A stretch of 64,000 nt of DNA from Tissierellia bacterium (GCA_030540635.1 JAUNVW010000002.1:4796-68795); one strand, 5' to 3'; positions 51,992-60,705 are shown, counted from the stretch's first letter. Notes: generated from the letters alone by a model not told the origin. Translations and numbers: made by a program.

Positions 51992-53016
51992 TATTCTTCA
52001 TTATCCCAAGTTGTAATTATTTGATCATCTTTCATGATCCACATGGCGTCGACATTATCCATGGAATCGACAAGCGCCCTACCTTTTTCATAATCCATTA
52101 AAAATAAAGTTGTGGATAGATAATCGGCTAAAGCGGAATCTTCGGTAATCACTGTTGTCGACAAAAAATGATCTCCCGGCATTAAAGTGTCGGGATCGAT
52201 GATATGATGGAGTTTTACACCATCAACTTCATAAAATCTCTGGTAATCACCGCTGGTCACCACACTAATATCATTGCCGTAATAGGCTTTGACAATACTC
52301 GGTGATGAATCATCTTCAAATACATGGGGATTTTGAATCCCTATCCCCCATTGGTCCCGATTTTTCTCCAAGGGTTTACCGACGGCTTTCACATTGCCCC
52401 CTGCATTTAAAATAAATGAGGTCAAGCCTTCTTCTTCCAAAGTCTGGGCAATTTTCTCTGTGGCATAACCTTTTGCCACAGCTCCTAAATCCAAAGACAT
52501 CTTTTCATTATTTAAGAAGACTTTATTGTCTTTAATGATAATATCTTCGAGATTTGCCGATTTTTTTGCTTCCTTTAATTCTTCAAGGGAGGGAATTTCT
52601 GCTTCTTTTCCATCGAGGGCTTGTTCCCGCTTATCATGCCATAATTGTAGAACTTCACCCATGGCGATATTGACTTCATCTCCATATATTTTATTTTGTT
52701 CCAATGTCCATTGAATTAAGTCGATGATATCATCGCTGACTTCCACTTCTTCTTTCCCGGCAAGGTCATTGATGGTTTTTAAATTATTGATTTCATAATT
52801 ATTGTAAATATCAAATTCTTCATGATATCTCTTTAATTCTTCCTCTAAAATCTTCTCATATTTCTCAAATTCTTCCTTCGATGCCACATAGGCAATAAAG
52901 GAAACATCGGTATCAAAATAATCGTAAATATGGCTTTCCATTTTTATCGCCGTTTTATTTTGACAGCCACTAAGAAGGAAAATCCCTAGAATTAAGATCC
53001 AGATATATCGTCTCAT
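51991..53016 (-). CDS. apbE: FAD:protein FMN transferase (ApbE), lipoprotein
   Basis: Attaches FMN covalently to a threonine or serine of exported redox proteins. The 341 residues start with a lipoprotein signal peptide (lipobox LLSGC, C18), so it works outside the membrane. NNYEINNLKTIND and LDLGAVAKGYATEKI with the ILNAGGNVKAVG strand are the ApbE flavin-binding motifs, and HHIIDPDTLMPG carries metal ligands. No flavinylated target (RnfG, NqrC or an FMN-binding domain) is in the window. It overlaps the preceding lipoprotein gene by four bases. Confidence 0.94.
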   Translation of the reverse strand: MRRYIWILILGIFLLSGCQNKTAIKMESHIYDYFDTDVSFIAYVASKEEFEKYEKILEEELKRYHEEFDIYNNYEINNLKTINDLAGKEEVEVSDDIIDLIQWTLEQNKIYGDEVNIAMGEVLQLWHDKREQALDGKEAEIPSLEELKEAKKSANLEDIIIKDNKVFLNNEKMSLDLGAVAKGYATEKIAQTLEEEGLTSFILNAGGNVKAVGKPLEKNRDQWGIGIQNPHVFEDDSSPSIVKAYYGNDISVVTSGDYQRFYEVDGVKLHHIIDPDTLMPGDHFLSTTVITEDSALADYLSTTLFLMDYEKGRALVDSMDNVDAMWIMKDDQIITTWDNEE

Positions 53017-53783
53017 TCCATAATTTCCTTTTCGCCCATAATGGGATAGACTTTATTTAATTGACGAACTTCCAATTGACCTCGAATATGGGAATTTGCC
53101 GTTCGAAAGATTTCTTCCACCTGTTCCAATTGTCCATTATTATCGAAAAGATATTTGGCGTAGACATTAATCTCTTCAATATCATCGAAGATAATGTGGA
53201 AATCATTTTTAAGAATCTCGTAGATTTCTTTCTTTCCGTCCTTTAGATAAATCATCGTTTCCCCGTCTAATTCCCGCACTTCCACATGATCTTGAATTTG
53301 TTGCAAATGATTTAAAATTTCTGGAACAGATAGATAAATACTTGGTTCATCCCTTTTTTCCATGGTCCATTCATTGAGATTATCCTCTTTTTTAAATTCT
53401 TTTTTTTCATTGTAAATCATTCGAGATTTCTGCTTATCTTTCACTTCGATCATCAGTTCTTGGGAATCGACTTCTCCATCTTTATAATTCGTAAAGGCAT
53501 TGACCCTTTGTAGACTTTCTTGTTGTTGTTGATTGATTTGATGGAGGACATTTAATTGTAAGACCGTTTCACTGGCTGTAATCTCTTCCCCATTAAGTAA
53601 ATCGTTTAGTCTTTCTTCCCTCTCTTTTCCTTCAAGTCGCCTTCCTTCTTCTTCATCTTTTTTTTCTTCTTTTTCTTCTACGACTTCTTCTTTAGAGGTC
53701 TGTTTTTTTGTATCGTCCTTATTACATGAACTTAATAGGCCGATGATCACAAGGGCCATGAGTATTTTCTTTAAGATTTTCAT
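53013..53783 (-). CDS. Lipoprotein of unknown function, partner of apbE
   Basis: A 256-residue exported lipoprotein: signal peptide with lipobox GLLSSC (C20), then a lysine/glutamate-rich spacer (about 24-60). A mixed alpha/beta domain follows, with a polyglutamine stretch (INQQQQESLQ) and repeated beta-like segments. The pattern loosely resembles LolA/LppX-like lipoproteins of Gram-positives, but I do not recognise the family with confidence. It carries no visible D-x-x-(S/T)-G-A-T flavinylation motif, so it is probably not an ApbE substrate. ATG follows AAAGGTG; promoter at 53822-53850. Confidence 0.75.
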   Translation of the reverse strand: MKILKKILMALVIIGLLSSCNKDDTKKQTSKEEVVEEKEEKKDEEEGRRLEGKEREERLNDLLNGEEITASETVLQLNVLHQINQQQQESLQRVNAFTNYKDGEVDSQELMIEVKDKQKSRMIYNEKKEFKKEDNLNEWTMEKRDEPSIYLSVPEILNHLQQIQDHVEVRELDGETMIYLKDGKKEIYEILKNDFHIIFDDIEEINVYAKYLFDNNGQLEQVEEIFRTANSHIRGQLEVRQLNKVYPIMGEKEIME

Positions 53784-53821
53784 TGTTTTTCACCTTTTCT
53801 TTTCAAGATATCCACTGTATT

Positions 53822-53850
53822 AGTATAATTTATCTTCCTTTATTTTTCAA
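53822..53850 (-). promoter_or_regulatory. Promoter of the lipoprotein-apbE operon
   Basis: Minus strand TTGAAA (53845-53850), 17-base spacer, TATACT (53822-53827). It is divergent from, and four bases away from, the tRNA promoter. Confidence 0.72.
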
Positions 53851-53854
53851 ATGA

Positions 53855-53883
53855 TTGAATCTTCAATTTGAATATGCTATAAT
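53855..53883 (+). promoter_or_regulatory. Promoter of the tRNA-Ser gene
   Basis: TTGAAT (53855-53860), 17-base spacer, TATAAT (53878-53883) preceded by TGC, an extended -10. Predicted start about five bases before the mature tRNA. Confidence 0.75.
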
Positions 53884-53894
53884 TGACTTGTTAT

Positions 53895-53983
53895 GGAGAA
53901 GTATCGAAGTGGTCATAACGAGGCGCACTCGAAATGCGTTTGGGTTCACGCCCACGGGGGTTCGAATCCCTCCTTCTCCGCCA
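53895..53983 (+). tRNA. tRNA-Ser (anticodon CGA)
   Basis: Class II tRNA with a long variable arm. Acceptor stem GGAGAAG pairs with CTTCTCC, followed by discriminator G and an encoded CCA. The anticodon loop CTCGAAA gives anticodon CGA, reading UCG serine codons. The T-arm contains GGTTCGAATCC. It is a single gene with its own promoter and terminator. Confidence 0.95.
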
Positions 53984-53984
53984 A

Positions 53985-54014
53985 AAAAGCCAAGGATTAT
54001 CCTTGGCTTTTTTT
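53985..54014. terminator. Terminator between tRNA-Ser and the DUF951 gene
   Basis: Stem GCCAAGG / CCTTGGC, loop ATTAT, with A and T runs on both sides, between converging units. Confidence 0.92.
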
Positions 54015-54237
54015 ATTCTTCCGGCGGTTCATAATGAACAATGGAGACGAATTTTCCGTCTTTATCTTTAATTTTTCGAATTCTCTTGTTAAAATCCAAT
54101 CGCTTCATCCATGTTATCCGATCACATCCAAGGCATCTTAGCTTAATATCGGCCCCCGTTCGTAAGATTTCCCAGGAATTTTCGCCACAGGGATGTCCTT
54201 TTTTTAAGGTGACAATATCACCAACTCGGTATTTCAT
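54013..54237 (-). CDS. DUF951 family protein
   Basis: A small basic 74-residue protein. YRVGDIVTLKKGHPCG and IKLRCLGCDRITWMKR are the DUF951 signatures; the three cysteines may form a small metal or nucleic-acid-binding site. DUF951 genes often lie next to MscS-type channels in Bacillota, as here. The role is unknown. ATG follows AAGGAGG and overlaps the mscS stop by four bases. Confidence 0.9.
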   Translation of the reverse strand: MKYRVGDIVTLKKGHPCGENSWEILRTGADIKLRCLGCDRITWMKRLDFNKRIRKIKDKDGKFVSIVHYEPPEE

Positions 54238-55067
54238 CTTTGTCCTCCTTCTGGAATTTTGGCAAATGAAATATTATCTTTTCCAATGCGATTCCACAAT
54301 GCCCGTCGGATTTCCCGTTCAATAAACCATTGTTGCCCCTCCGCTGTATATGCCCAGATGGCGATGGTCATGGTAAAGCTTTCAAAGGCCGTTATGCCAA
54401 TGTATTCCGGAACTTCTTTTATTTTATCCGGATATTTTTTTTCCAGATCTTTCCCCACTTCTTCGACAATTTCTTTGAGTAAATCCAAATCCGTGTCAAA
54501 GGGAAGTTTTACTTCCACAACCGCTTTTTGACGAATCATCGATTTATTGGTCACCATTTGGATATCCCCATTATTAATCATGTGAATGGAACCATCGAAG
54601 CCTTCAATGGTCGTTGTTTTTAATCCTAATTCAGTAACGACACCATCGACCCCGTTAATAAGGACATAATCCCCAATATTGTAACGTTCCTCGATGAGAA
54701 TAAATATCCCGGCAATTAAATCTTTGACGAGGAATTGGGCGCCAAGGCCGATGGCGAGTCCACCAATACCAGCCGTCGCAATAATGGATGCTGTATTAAT
54801 GCCAAAAATTTGCAGGATTTGTATCAATCCGAGGAAATAGAATAAATACCGAACTCCATTCATGAGTAATTTCGATAGGGTTAAATAGGTTTTTGTTTTT
54901 GTAATTCCAATTTTCGAGTTTACCGAGTGGCGGATAAATCGATTAATTAAAAGAACGAGAAGTCGAACAATGATAATAATTACAATTGATAGGGCAATCT
55001 TCCCGTAAATACTCAAATGTCCCGGTTCAGATAATAATAATTTATTCATCTGTTGAATGATTTTCAT
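54234..55067 (-). CDS. Small-conductance mechanosensitive channel (MscS family)
   Basis: A 277-residue channel that opens under membrane tension to relieve osmotic shock. Two N-terminal helices are followed by the pore helix, ASIIATAGIGGLAIGLGAQFLVKDLIAG, given here as its parts: IATAGIGGLAIGLGAQ and KDLIAGIFIL. The cytosolic beta domain has YNIGDYVLINGVDGVVTELGL. ATG follows GAGGAGAATTT; it overlaps the DUF3343 gene by four bases. Confidence 0.94.
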   Translation of the reverse strand: MKIIQQMNKLLLSEPGHLSIYGKIALSIVIIIIVRLLVLLINRFIRHSVNSKIGITKTKTYLTLSKLLMNGVRYLFYFLGLIQILQIFGINTASIIATAGIGGLAIGLGAQFLVKDLIAGIFILIEERYNIGDYVLINGVDGVVTELGLKTTTIEGFDGSIHMINNGDIQMVTNKSMIRQKAVVEVKLPFDTDLDLLKEIVEEVGKDLEKKYPDKIKEVPEYIGITAFESFTMTIAIWAYTAEGQQWFIEREIRRALWNRIGKDNISFAKIPEGGQR

Positions 55068-55324
55068 AAATTCTCCTCACTCAATACTTCCACTGCATGA
55101 TTCTCATCTTTATTGTATTTCCAAAGATGGGCAATGGGTAATTTCTCTTTTAAGGCTTTCATCGATTCCAATTGATCCATGGAGAGCATAATTGCTAAAC
55201 CACAGGAAGTGGTGATTTCCCGTGGCGTTGGAATGGTCTTAAAATCATAGCCTTTCGTTTTTAGATCGCTTTCTGTTTTCATGGTGTGATGGACCGATTC
55301 AAAGGTCAATAGTAAAACTTCCAT
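55064..55324 (-). CDS. DUF3343 family protein (putative sulfur/selenium carrier)
   Basis: An 86-residue soluble protein. LLTFESVHHTMKTES at the start and the TPREITTSCGLAIML segment with a single conserved cysteine match DUF3343, proposed as a Se/S carrier. Its start codon overlaps the yedF stop, so the two are made together. Confidence 0.88.
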   Translation of the reverse strand: MEVLLLTFESVHHTMKTESDLKTKGYDFKTIPTPREITTSCGLAIMLSMDQLESMKALKEKLPIAHLWKYNKDENHAVEVLSEENL

Positions 55325-55902
55325 TATCTGATGATCATATTCTTTCCGGCATTTCCAATGCTTTCATAAATATCATACATATTGGAAATTTCGCCAATTT
55401 TTAACTGATCTTTTCGATGGTAGAAATCCAAACAAGTTCCACAGGAAATGATCTCGACACCTTCTTTTTTCATTTTTTCTAAATCATCGAGGACAGGGGA
55501 ACCTTCTGTCGTCAGATAAATCCCACGATTGTAAAAAACTAAGGTTTTTGGCAAGGGCTTTGTTTCTGAAACGGTGTAAATGAAAGATTTCATTAGGATT
55601 TTACCTAATTCTTCCTCCCCTTCACCCATTTTGTCGGAAGCAAAGGCAATGGTTAAACTTTCCCCTTTTCCTTCTTCCTTTTTTTTACCATCTTTCGTGA
55701 TGATTACCTCGTAATCCCCATCGAGACGTTCTTCGTATTGGAATTTATAATTTTGACTGCGAGCAAACTTCTCCAAATTCTTTACGCATACTTCATTATC
55801 GGCGAGGGTTAATACTTCGCCATGATCCATTTGATCCAATTCTTTTTTTGTTAATATAACAGGTTTTGGACAATCCATTCCCCGAGCATCAATTGTTATC
55901 AT
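55324..55902 (-). CDS. yedF: Sulfurtransferase-like protein YedF
   Basis: A 192-residue protein associated with selenium metabolism. The N-terminal TusA-like domain has DARGMDCPKPVILTKKE, whose CP motif carries the reactive cysteine. The C-terminal domain is DsrE-like and contains ISCGTCLDFYHRKDQL with two more cysteines. The second ATG (55902) is better spaced after GGAGGAA than the first at 55905. Selenophosphate synthetase and selenocysteine genes are not in the window, so the selenium link rests on family knowledge. Confidence 0.92.
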   Translation of the reverse strand: MITIDARGMDCPKPVILTKKELDQMDHGEVLTLADNEVCVKNLEKFARSQNYKFQYEERLDGDYEVIITKDGKKKEEGKGESLTIAFASDKMGEGEEELGKILMKSFIYTVSETKPLPKTLVFYNRGIYLTTEGSPVLDDLEKMKKEGVEIISCGTCLDFYHRKDQLKIGEISNMYDIYESIGNAGKNMIIR

Positions 55903-55911
55903 CATTTCCTC

Positions 55912-56892
55912 CTAGGGTATTCTCTCCATTCGATTATTAAATACTAAATAAACTCCATGTCGATTTGAAACGACTTTTTTTATTTTTCCATCGACTTTAT
56001 AATCATTGATTTGATTGGTACGATAAACGCCGTATCCTCTTTCATTATATAATATTACATCGCGATCATGACTTAGAATATACTCATATTCTGAACGTAA
56101 ATTGATTTTATCAATACGATTTAATTTTTCATCATAGACAATGAAAGAATCTCCATCGATGATGTAAATCCCCTCTCCATTGACATCGAAACTTTTTATA
56201 TCATCGACATAAACCGAATACAATTCATGTTCCGATGTAAAGACATAAATGGACCGATTGGTTAGCATAACTAAATCATCGTCCATAAATTTCATGGCGT
56301 AAATCACTTGATCGACGAATTCATGATGGAGGATCAAGCCCTTACTCCCATGGAGATAAAACTCCGAAATATAGCGATTTTCATCGGTGTCTAATGCGGC
56401 GTAGGCAAAATAATTCCTCTTTTTATTCACTGCAGATAATGTAAACATTGCCTCTTCATCGACTTGTTTTGCCAATAAATTCCCATCATTGTCAAGTGTT
56501 TTAATTTCATGATCGCCTAAAACCGTAAGGGTATTGTTCTCCCCCTTGATCATTTGATAATCCCCGGTATCTTCAATGGTCTTTCGGTGTTTTCCATTTT
56601 CTTTATAAATGTCAATACCATCGTTTAATATATAGAAGTATTCATCGCCGGCGGCTAAGTCTTTCATCCGGCCTTCATAAATAACCCGAGTCTTTCCACG
56701 ATCATCGATGGTTAAAACTCTATCCTTGTCTTTTACCGCTGCCACTTTATCCGTTAATACAAGACTTTTTGGTTCTTGCAAATTAATTTTTTGAAAGCCA
56801 TCATAGTTTTGGTGAAATGCAAGAAACAAAGAAAGTAAGATGACGATGATGAGTACAGCAATTGCTCCGTATTTAATCCATTTTTTATCCAT
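55912..56892 (-). CDS. DUF5711-like membrane-anchored propeller protein
   Basis: A 326-residue protein. One N-terminal transmembrane helix (about 8-28, IAVLIIVILLSLFLAF) is followed by an extracellular part of short repeats with YxxxD and W/Y-rich strands (DKDRVLTIDD, NDGIDIYKENG, DGDSFIVYDEK), suggesting a beta-propeller. It resembles the DUF5711 family and has no known function. ATG 56892 follows GGAAGGAAG. It probably starts the transcript that continues through yedF to DUF951. Confidence 0.75.
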   Translation of the reverse strand: MDKKWIKYGAIAVLIIVILLSLFLAFHQNYDGFQKINLQEPKSLVLTDKVAAVKDKDRVLTIDDRGKTRVIYEGRMKDLAAGDEYFYILNDGIDIYKENGKHRKTIEDTGDYQMIKGENNTLTVLGDHEIKTLDNDGNLLAKQVDEEAMFTLSAVNKKRNYFAYAALDTDENRYISEFYLHGSKGLILHHEFVDQVIYAMKFMDDDLVMLTNRSIYVFTSEHELYSVYVDDIKSFDVNGEGIYIIDGDSFIVYDEKLNRIDKINLRSEYEYILSHDRDVILYNERGYGVYRTNQINDYKVDGKIKKVVSNRHGVYLVFNNRMERIP

Positions 56893-56986
56893 AATTCTTC
56901 CTTCCATTCTCCTTTATTATAACATAATTGTGGGATATGTTTTAAGAATCGGGTATATATAAGCTAACAAAGGAAGGAGGCAATTT

Positions 56987-57427
56987 ATGGCAAATATTTT
57001 AATATGTGTAGATGGTTCTTCCGGTTCGGATCATGCCGTAGAACAGGCCATTAAATATGGATTATTAAAAGGCAATTATGTCCATTTACTTCGTGTGGTA
57101 CCAGAGAGCAAAGTGATTCCCGGAGGTGCTGCCGGTGCAGAGTACATCAATGCCTTAGTCGACTATAATGTAGAGCAGGCCAAAGAAATGCTCGAAAAGT
57201 ACGAAGAACGGATTAAAAACAAATGCCTGAATTACTCCACTCGGTATATTATTGGAGATCCGGCCAAGGAAATCCTCCATTATGAAGAAGACAATGAAAT
57301 TGATATGATCGTCATTGGCTCCCGGGGACTTGGCAAATTCTCCAGAACAGTTATGGGTTCGGTTTCAACAAAGGTATCCAATAATTGTAAATGTTCTATT
57401 TTCGTATCGAAGGAGCCCCATGAATAA
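56987..57427 (+). CDS. Universal stress protein (UspA family)
   Basis: A 146-residue cytoplasmic protein. ILICVDGSSGSDHAVEQA opens the fold, and the ATP-binding signature is IGSRGLGKFSRTVMGSVS (the G-x2-G-x9-G-S/T type), so it probably binds ATP. It occupies its own small transcription unit on the plus strand, with AAGGAAGGAGG before the ATG. Confidence 0.92.
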   Translation: MANILICVDGSSGSDHAVEQAIKYGLLKGNYVHLLRVVPESKVIPGGAAGAEYINALVDYNVEQAKEMLEKYEERIKNKCLNYSTRYIIGDPAKEILHYEEDNEIDMIVIGSRGLGKFSRTVMGSVSTKVSNNCKCSIFVSKEPHE

Positions 57428-57428
57428 C

Positions 57429-57474
57429 TCGATTAAAAACTCCTAAATCTTAAGATTTAGGAGTTTTTAATCGA
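57429..57474. terminator. Palindromic bidirectional terminator
   Basis: A perfect 46-base palindrome with 23-base arms centred between 57451 and 57452. The core arms are AAAAACTCCTAAATCTT and complement. It lies between the converging UspA and DUF1294 genes. Confidence 0.88.
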
Positions 57475-57748
57475 TAGGGTTAAGGATATAATATAAAAAT
57501 ATTAAGGCGTAAATCATTGCTATTATCGGTATTCCCCGATAAAATTTCTTTTTGGATAATTTATGTTTTCCAAGAATCATGGCCATGGCTCCCCCTATAA
57601 AGCCTCCAAGAACAGAGAATAAAAGAAGAACTTTTTCCGAAATACGCCATTTTTTCTTCACGGCTTTTCTTTTGTCCCAAAGAAATAAGAGGAAGTTTAG
57701 GGTATTTATTCCAAGGAAATAAAGGAATATTTCCCGATTATAAGGCAT
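57467..57748 (-). CDS. DUF1294 family membrane protein
   Basis: A 93-residue membrane protein. The family motif FLLFLWDKRKAVKKKWRISE follows a first helix; GGFIGGAMAMILGKHKLSKKKF starts the second, and a third ends the protein. Function unknown in the family. It overlaps the amidotransferase gene by 11 bases. Confidence 0.88.
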   Translation of the reverse strand: MPYNREIFLYFLGINTLNFLLFLWDKRKAVKKKWRISEKVLLLFSVLGGFIGGAMAMILGKHKLSKKKFYRGIPIIAMIYALIFLYYILNPID

Positions 57749-58436
57749 TTTTAAAGGCCTTCATTAATTGGACATTGGCTTCACTTTTTTGATAGGCATA
57801 TTCCGGATGCCATTGGACACCTAAGAAAAATTTCTTCCGGGGATCATAGGCTCCTTCAATGAGCCCATCGTCAGATCTGCAAATCTCAACAAGATCATCG
57901 GCCAATTCACGAATCCCTTGATGATGAAGGGAATTGACTTGGAAACGGGAAGTCCCCACCATTTGTTTAAAATCATCATGGGTAGTATTTACCCAATGGG
58001 CAAAATTTGTGTAGGGCTTTTCCATTTCATGATTATCCTTTAGATCTTTAAACTCTTCTTTTAAATCTTGATATAATTTTCCCCCCATGACGCCATTCAT
58101 CAATTGAAAACCACGGCAAATCCCGAGAACGGGAATGTCTTTTTCCAGTAGAGCTTCCATTAAAGTCGTTTCTAGAAAATCTCTTTTTGGTGCAAATTCT
58201 TTACAATGGCGATTCTCTTCACCATAAATCGACGGATGAATATCTTGGCCTCCACTGAAGATGAATCCGTCTAATTGATCGACAAGGGCAAATATGGCTT
58301 CCTTTTCCCTATGGAATGGTAAGATTACATAATTAATTTTAAAGTCATTTAACATTTCCATATAATAATCCAATAACCAAAGGGATTTTAAATCCCCATC
58401 ATATAAAGGGGTAAGACCCACTATTTTATCCATCAT
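57738..58436 (-). CDS. Class I glutamine amidotransferase-like hydrolase (peptidase C26, PuuD-like)
   Basis: A 232-residue cytoplasmic hydrolase related to gamma-glutamyl-gamma-aminobutyrate hydrolase. The catalytic triad is visible: C107 in GICRGFQLMNG and histidine and glutamate in GVQWHPEY. FSGGQDIHPSIYGEE is typical of the C26 branch. It removes gamma-glutamyl groups from an unknown amide. Two adjacent ATGs follow AGGAGGTCC. The putrescine pathway partners of PuuD are absent, so the precise substrate is open. Confidence 0.88.
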   Translation of the reverse strand: MMDKIVGLTPLYDGDLKSLWLLDYYMEMLNDFKINYVILPFHREKEAIFALVDQLDGFIFSGGQDIHPSIYGEENRHCKEFAPKRDFLETTLMEALLEKDIPVLGICRGFQLMNGVMGGKLYQDLKEEFKDLKDNHEMEKPYTNFAHWVNTTHDDFKQMVGTSRFQVNSLHHQGIRELADDLVEICRSDDGLIEGAYDPRKKFFLGVQWHPEYAYQKSEANVQLMKAFKNAL

Positions 58437-58547
58437 GGACCTCCTATTATTTGGGAAAAAATCAATTGATCCATCTAAAGCTGATTTTTCCCCTATTTTT
58501 AAAGCAATCCAGTATATTATATCATAGTCCTTCGACTTTACAAGAAA

Positions 58548-59669
58548 TCAGTTCCGACTTTTTATTTTTTTAACGGCAAGGCCGGCGACGATAAAGAATA
58601 TGAAAAATAGGAGTAATAAAATCGATAATGAAGGATCCAAACGATTATTCATTATCGCAAAATCCATATTGTTAACGAGATAATACATGGGTAAAATCTT
58701 CGAAAATTGGATAACATTTTGGGATAAAATTTCCCGGGGTACAAAATTTCCACTAATCATCGCCATTGACAGGGCGACTCCTGTAAAAATCGCATTTAAA
58801 ATGGATTTATGATGGGTGAAATTACTTATAAAAAATACCATGCCTATGGAAACCAGAAGTAATAGGGAGAGATTTCCAATGATCGGTAAATGATGGACTT
58901 CAAAAAAGGCTTCTTTTTGATAAAAATAGAGTATTGGCATATAGAAAAGAATTAGGATAAAGGAAATGAGAAATTGGGACATCAGGCTCTTTCCAATAAA
59001 TTCTTTTCGGCTCGTCCCCGATACTAGAATCCTGTTGGCGATATTCTTCCTTTGAAATTCTATGAATCCTATCCCCACCACATTGAAAATCAACATCATC
59101 AATACATATAAATAGGAATTAAAGAATGCAATTAACCATTCTTTATAATATAAGGATTTGGCGATATCATCATTTTGAAATTGCACCTTGGTCTCGATGG
59201 CCTCCAGATCTTGAAAAAGTTGATCCAAAGGAATGTCGTTTTTGATCCCGGCATTCATGAAATGGAGGATTTCCTCCCCTTGATTTTGAAACAAAATAGA
59301 GGCATATCGGGTTTTATCCGTAAAGACTTGGAGAATCTCCTTTTCTCCATTTATTAATTTTTCGTCAAAATCACGATTTAAGATCAATCCACCATATATT
59401 TTCGATACATAAAGATCTTCTTTTAATTTGTTTTCATCGTCATAGGCGATTAATTCATGATCTTTTCCCAAAGTTTTTAGGAAAAAATTGCCGAATTTGC
59501 CTTCTCCTTCATTGATATAACCAATGTTTACCCTTTCTTTTTCAAAGCTCATGGGCGTATCTTTTGTCTTTGAAAACAAAATGGTCAGGACGATAAATAT
59601 GATTAAATATAAGATAATTTGTAAGGGTTCTCTTTTTATGATTTTTAAATATACTTTAAATAGATTCAT
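58548..59669 (-). CDS. ABC-2 type transporter permease, second subunit
   Basis: A 373-residue membrane protein of the ABC-2/YhgE-like layout. One N-terminal helix is followed by an extracellular domain of about 150 residues (30-180), then five helices including FLISFILILFYMPILYFY. It overlaps the preceding permease gene by 14 bases. With the next two genes it forms an exporter of the antibiotic-resistance or lipid type. Confidence 0.88.
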   Translation of the reverse strand: MNLFKVYLKIIKREPLQIILYLIIFIVLTILFSKTKDTPMSFEKERVNIGYINEGEGKFGNFFLKTLGKDHELIAYDDENKLKEDLYVSKIYGGLILNRDFDEKLINGEKEILQVFTDKTRYASILFQNQGEEILHFMNAGIKNDIPLDQLFQDLEAIETKVQFQNDDIAKSLYYKEWLIAFFNSYLYVLMMLIFNVVGIGFIEFQRKNIANRILVSGTSRKEFIGKSLMSQFLISFILILFYMPILYFYQKEAFFEVHHLPIIGNLSLLLLVSIGMVFFISNFTHHKSILNAIFTGVALSMAMISGNFVPREILSQNVIQFSKILPMYYLVNNMDFAIMNNRLDPSLSILLLLFFIFFIVAGLAVKKIKSRN

Positions 59670-60705
59670 ATTTCGATCTCCTTAATACAATAATGGGAAC
59701 AATCATCAATACAATGGCGGTGAGGATGTTTTTAACTATCGATTGAAAAAAACCATCAAAAATTTGTAATTGATTAATACGATAATAATTTTCCGTCAAA
59801 ATATTTGCCGGATTAATACTTTGAAGCCATGGCAGTTTTTCATCGGCTAAAATCTTTAAATCGGCGTTTTGCATCCCCGATAGCGCAGTAAAAAATAAAA
59901 TCGCAAATACCGTCAACCCCGTTTGAACACTGGATGATATTTTCGGGATTACACTAATGGCCATGCCTAGAGCTATGCCATAAAATGAACCGCAAAGGAC
60001 GAGAAGGAGATTGCGATAGTCCATCACAAAAATTTCCCGTTTCAATACAAATTGTAAAAAACCCATTAATATAAGGGTTGCCACTGTATTTAATGCCAAA
60101 TAAGTAAAGGACGAGTATAAAATCAATTCACTTTTTTTCGCCGGTGAAATGGATATTCGTTGGCCAAGAACCGAGCGATTGGGCTGAATTACATTTGAAA
60201 AATCATTGATGAAAAAAGCGCTATATAGGGATAACATGACGATTAAGGTGTAAAAGACTAAATCAAAATCTTGTATTTTATTATCCTCGGCTTTGATAAA
60301 TGGACGTTCAAATTCAAAATCTTCAATGGGTAGTGCTGATCCTCGAATTTTCCCATAGGTATTGACGGCGTGATATAGAATATTTTGCTCCAAGCCATTG
60401 GATTTAATAATGATCTTATCACCGTTGACAATCCCTAAAATATCATCATTTTCCAATGCTTCTTCCGCTTTTTCTTTCGCTAAATCTTGGATATCAAATA
60501 TTTTCATGGACTGAAAGTTTCTTTTTAACTCTTCATTTTCTTCAATGGCTATGGGGATTTTAATCCTTTCTTCTTCCATATCCCCAAAGGCAAAATGAAA
60601 GACGAGGGTAAGTAGCATGGGAAAAAGAATCGTCCAAAATAAAGCAACACGGTCATTGACTACATTTTTTATACTTATCATAAAATTTCTTCGGATTCTT
60701 CCCAT
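59656..60705 (-). CDS. ABC-2 type transporter permease, first subunit
   Basis: A 349-residue permease with the same plan as its neighbour: helix at about 20-42 (LFWTILFPMLLTLVFHF), extracellular domain to about 145, then five helices, ending IVLMIVPIIVLR. The ATG shares its region with the ATPase stop (coupled translation). Two related permeases per ATPase suggest a heterodimeric membrane pore. Confidence 0.88.
   Translation of the reverse strand: MGRIRRNFMISIKNVVNDRVALFWTILFPMLLTLVFHFAFGDMEEERIKIPIAIEENEELKRNFQSMKIFDIQDLAKEKAEEALENDDILGIVNGDKIIIKSNGLEQNILYHAVNTYGKIRGSALPIEDFEFERPFIKAEDNKIQDFDLVFYTLIVMLSLYSAFFINDFSNVIQPNRSVLGQRISISPAKKSELILYSSFTYLALNTVATLILMGFLQFVLKREIFVMDYRNLLLVLCGSFYGIALGMAISVIPKISSSVQTGLTVFAILFFTALSGMQNADLKILADEKLPWLQSINPANILTENYYRINQLQIFDGFFQSIVKNILTAIVLMIVPIIVLRRSKYESI

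Noticed and set aside
53893-54141. An 82-codon plus-strand frame over the tRNA and DUF951
   Set aside because: It is a shadow of the tRNA-Ser gene and of the opposite-strand DUF951 gene.
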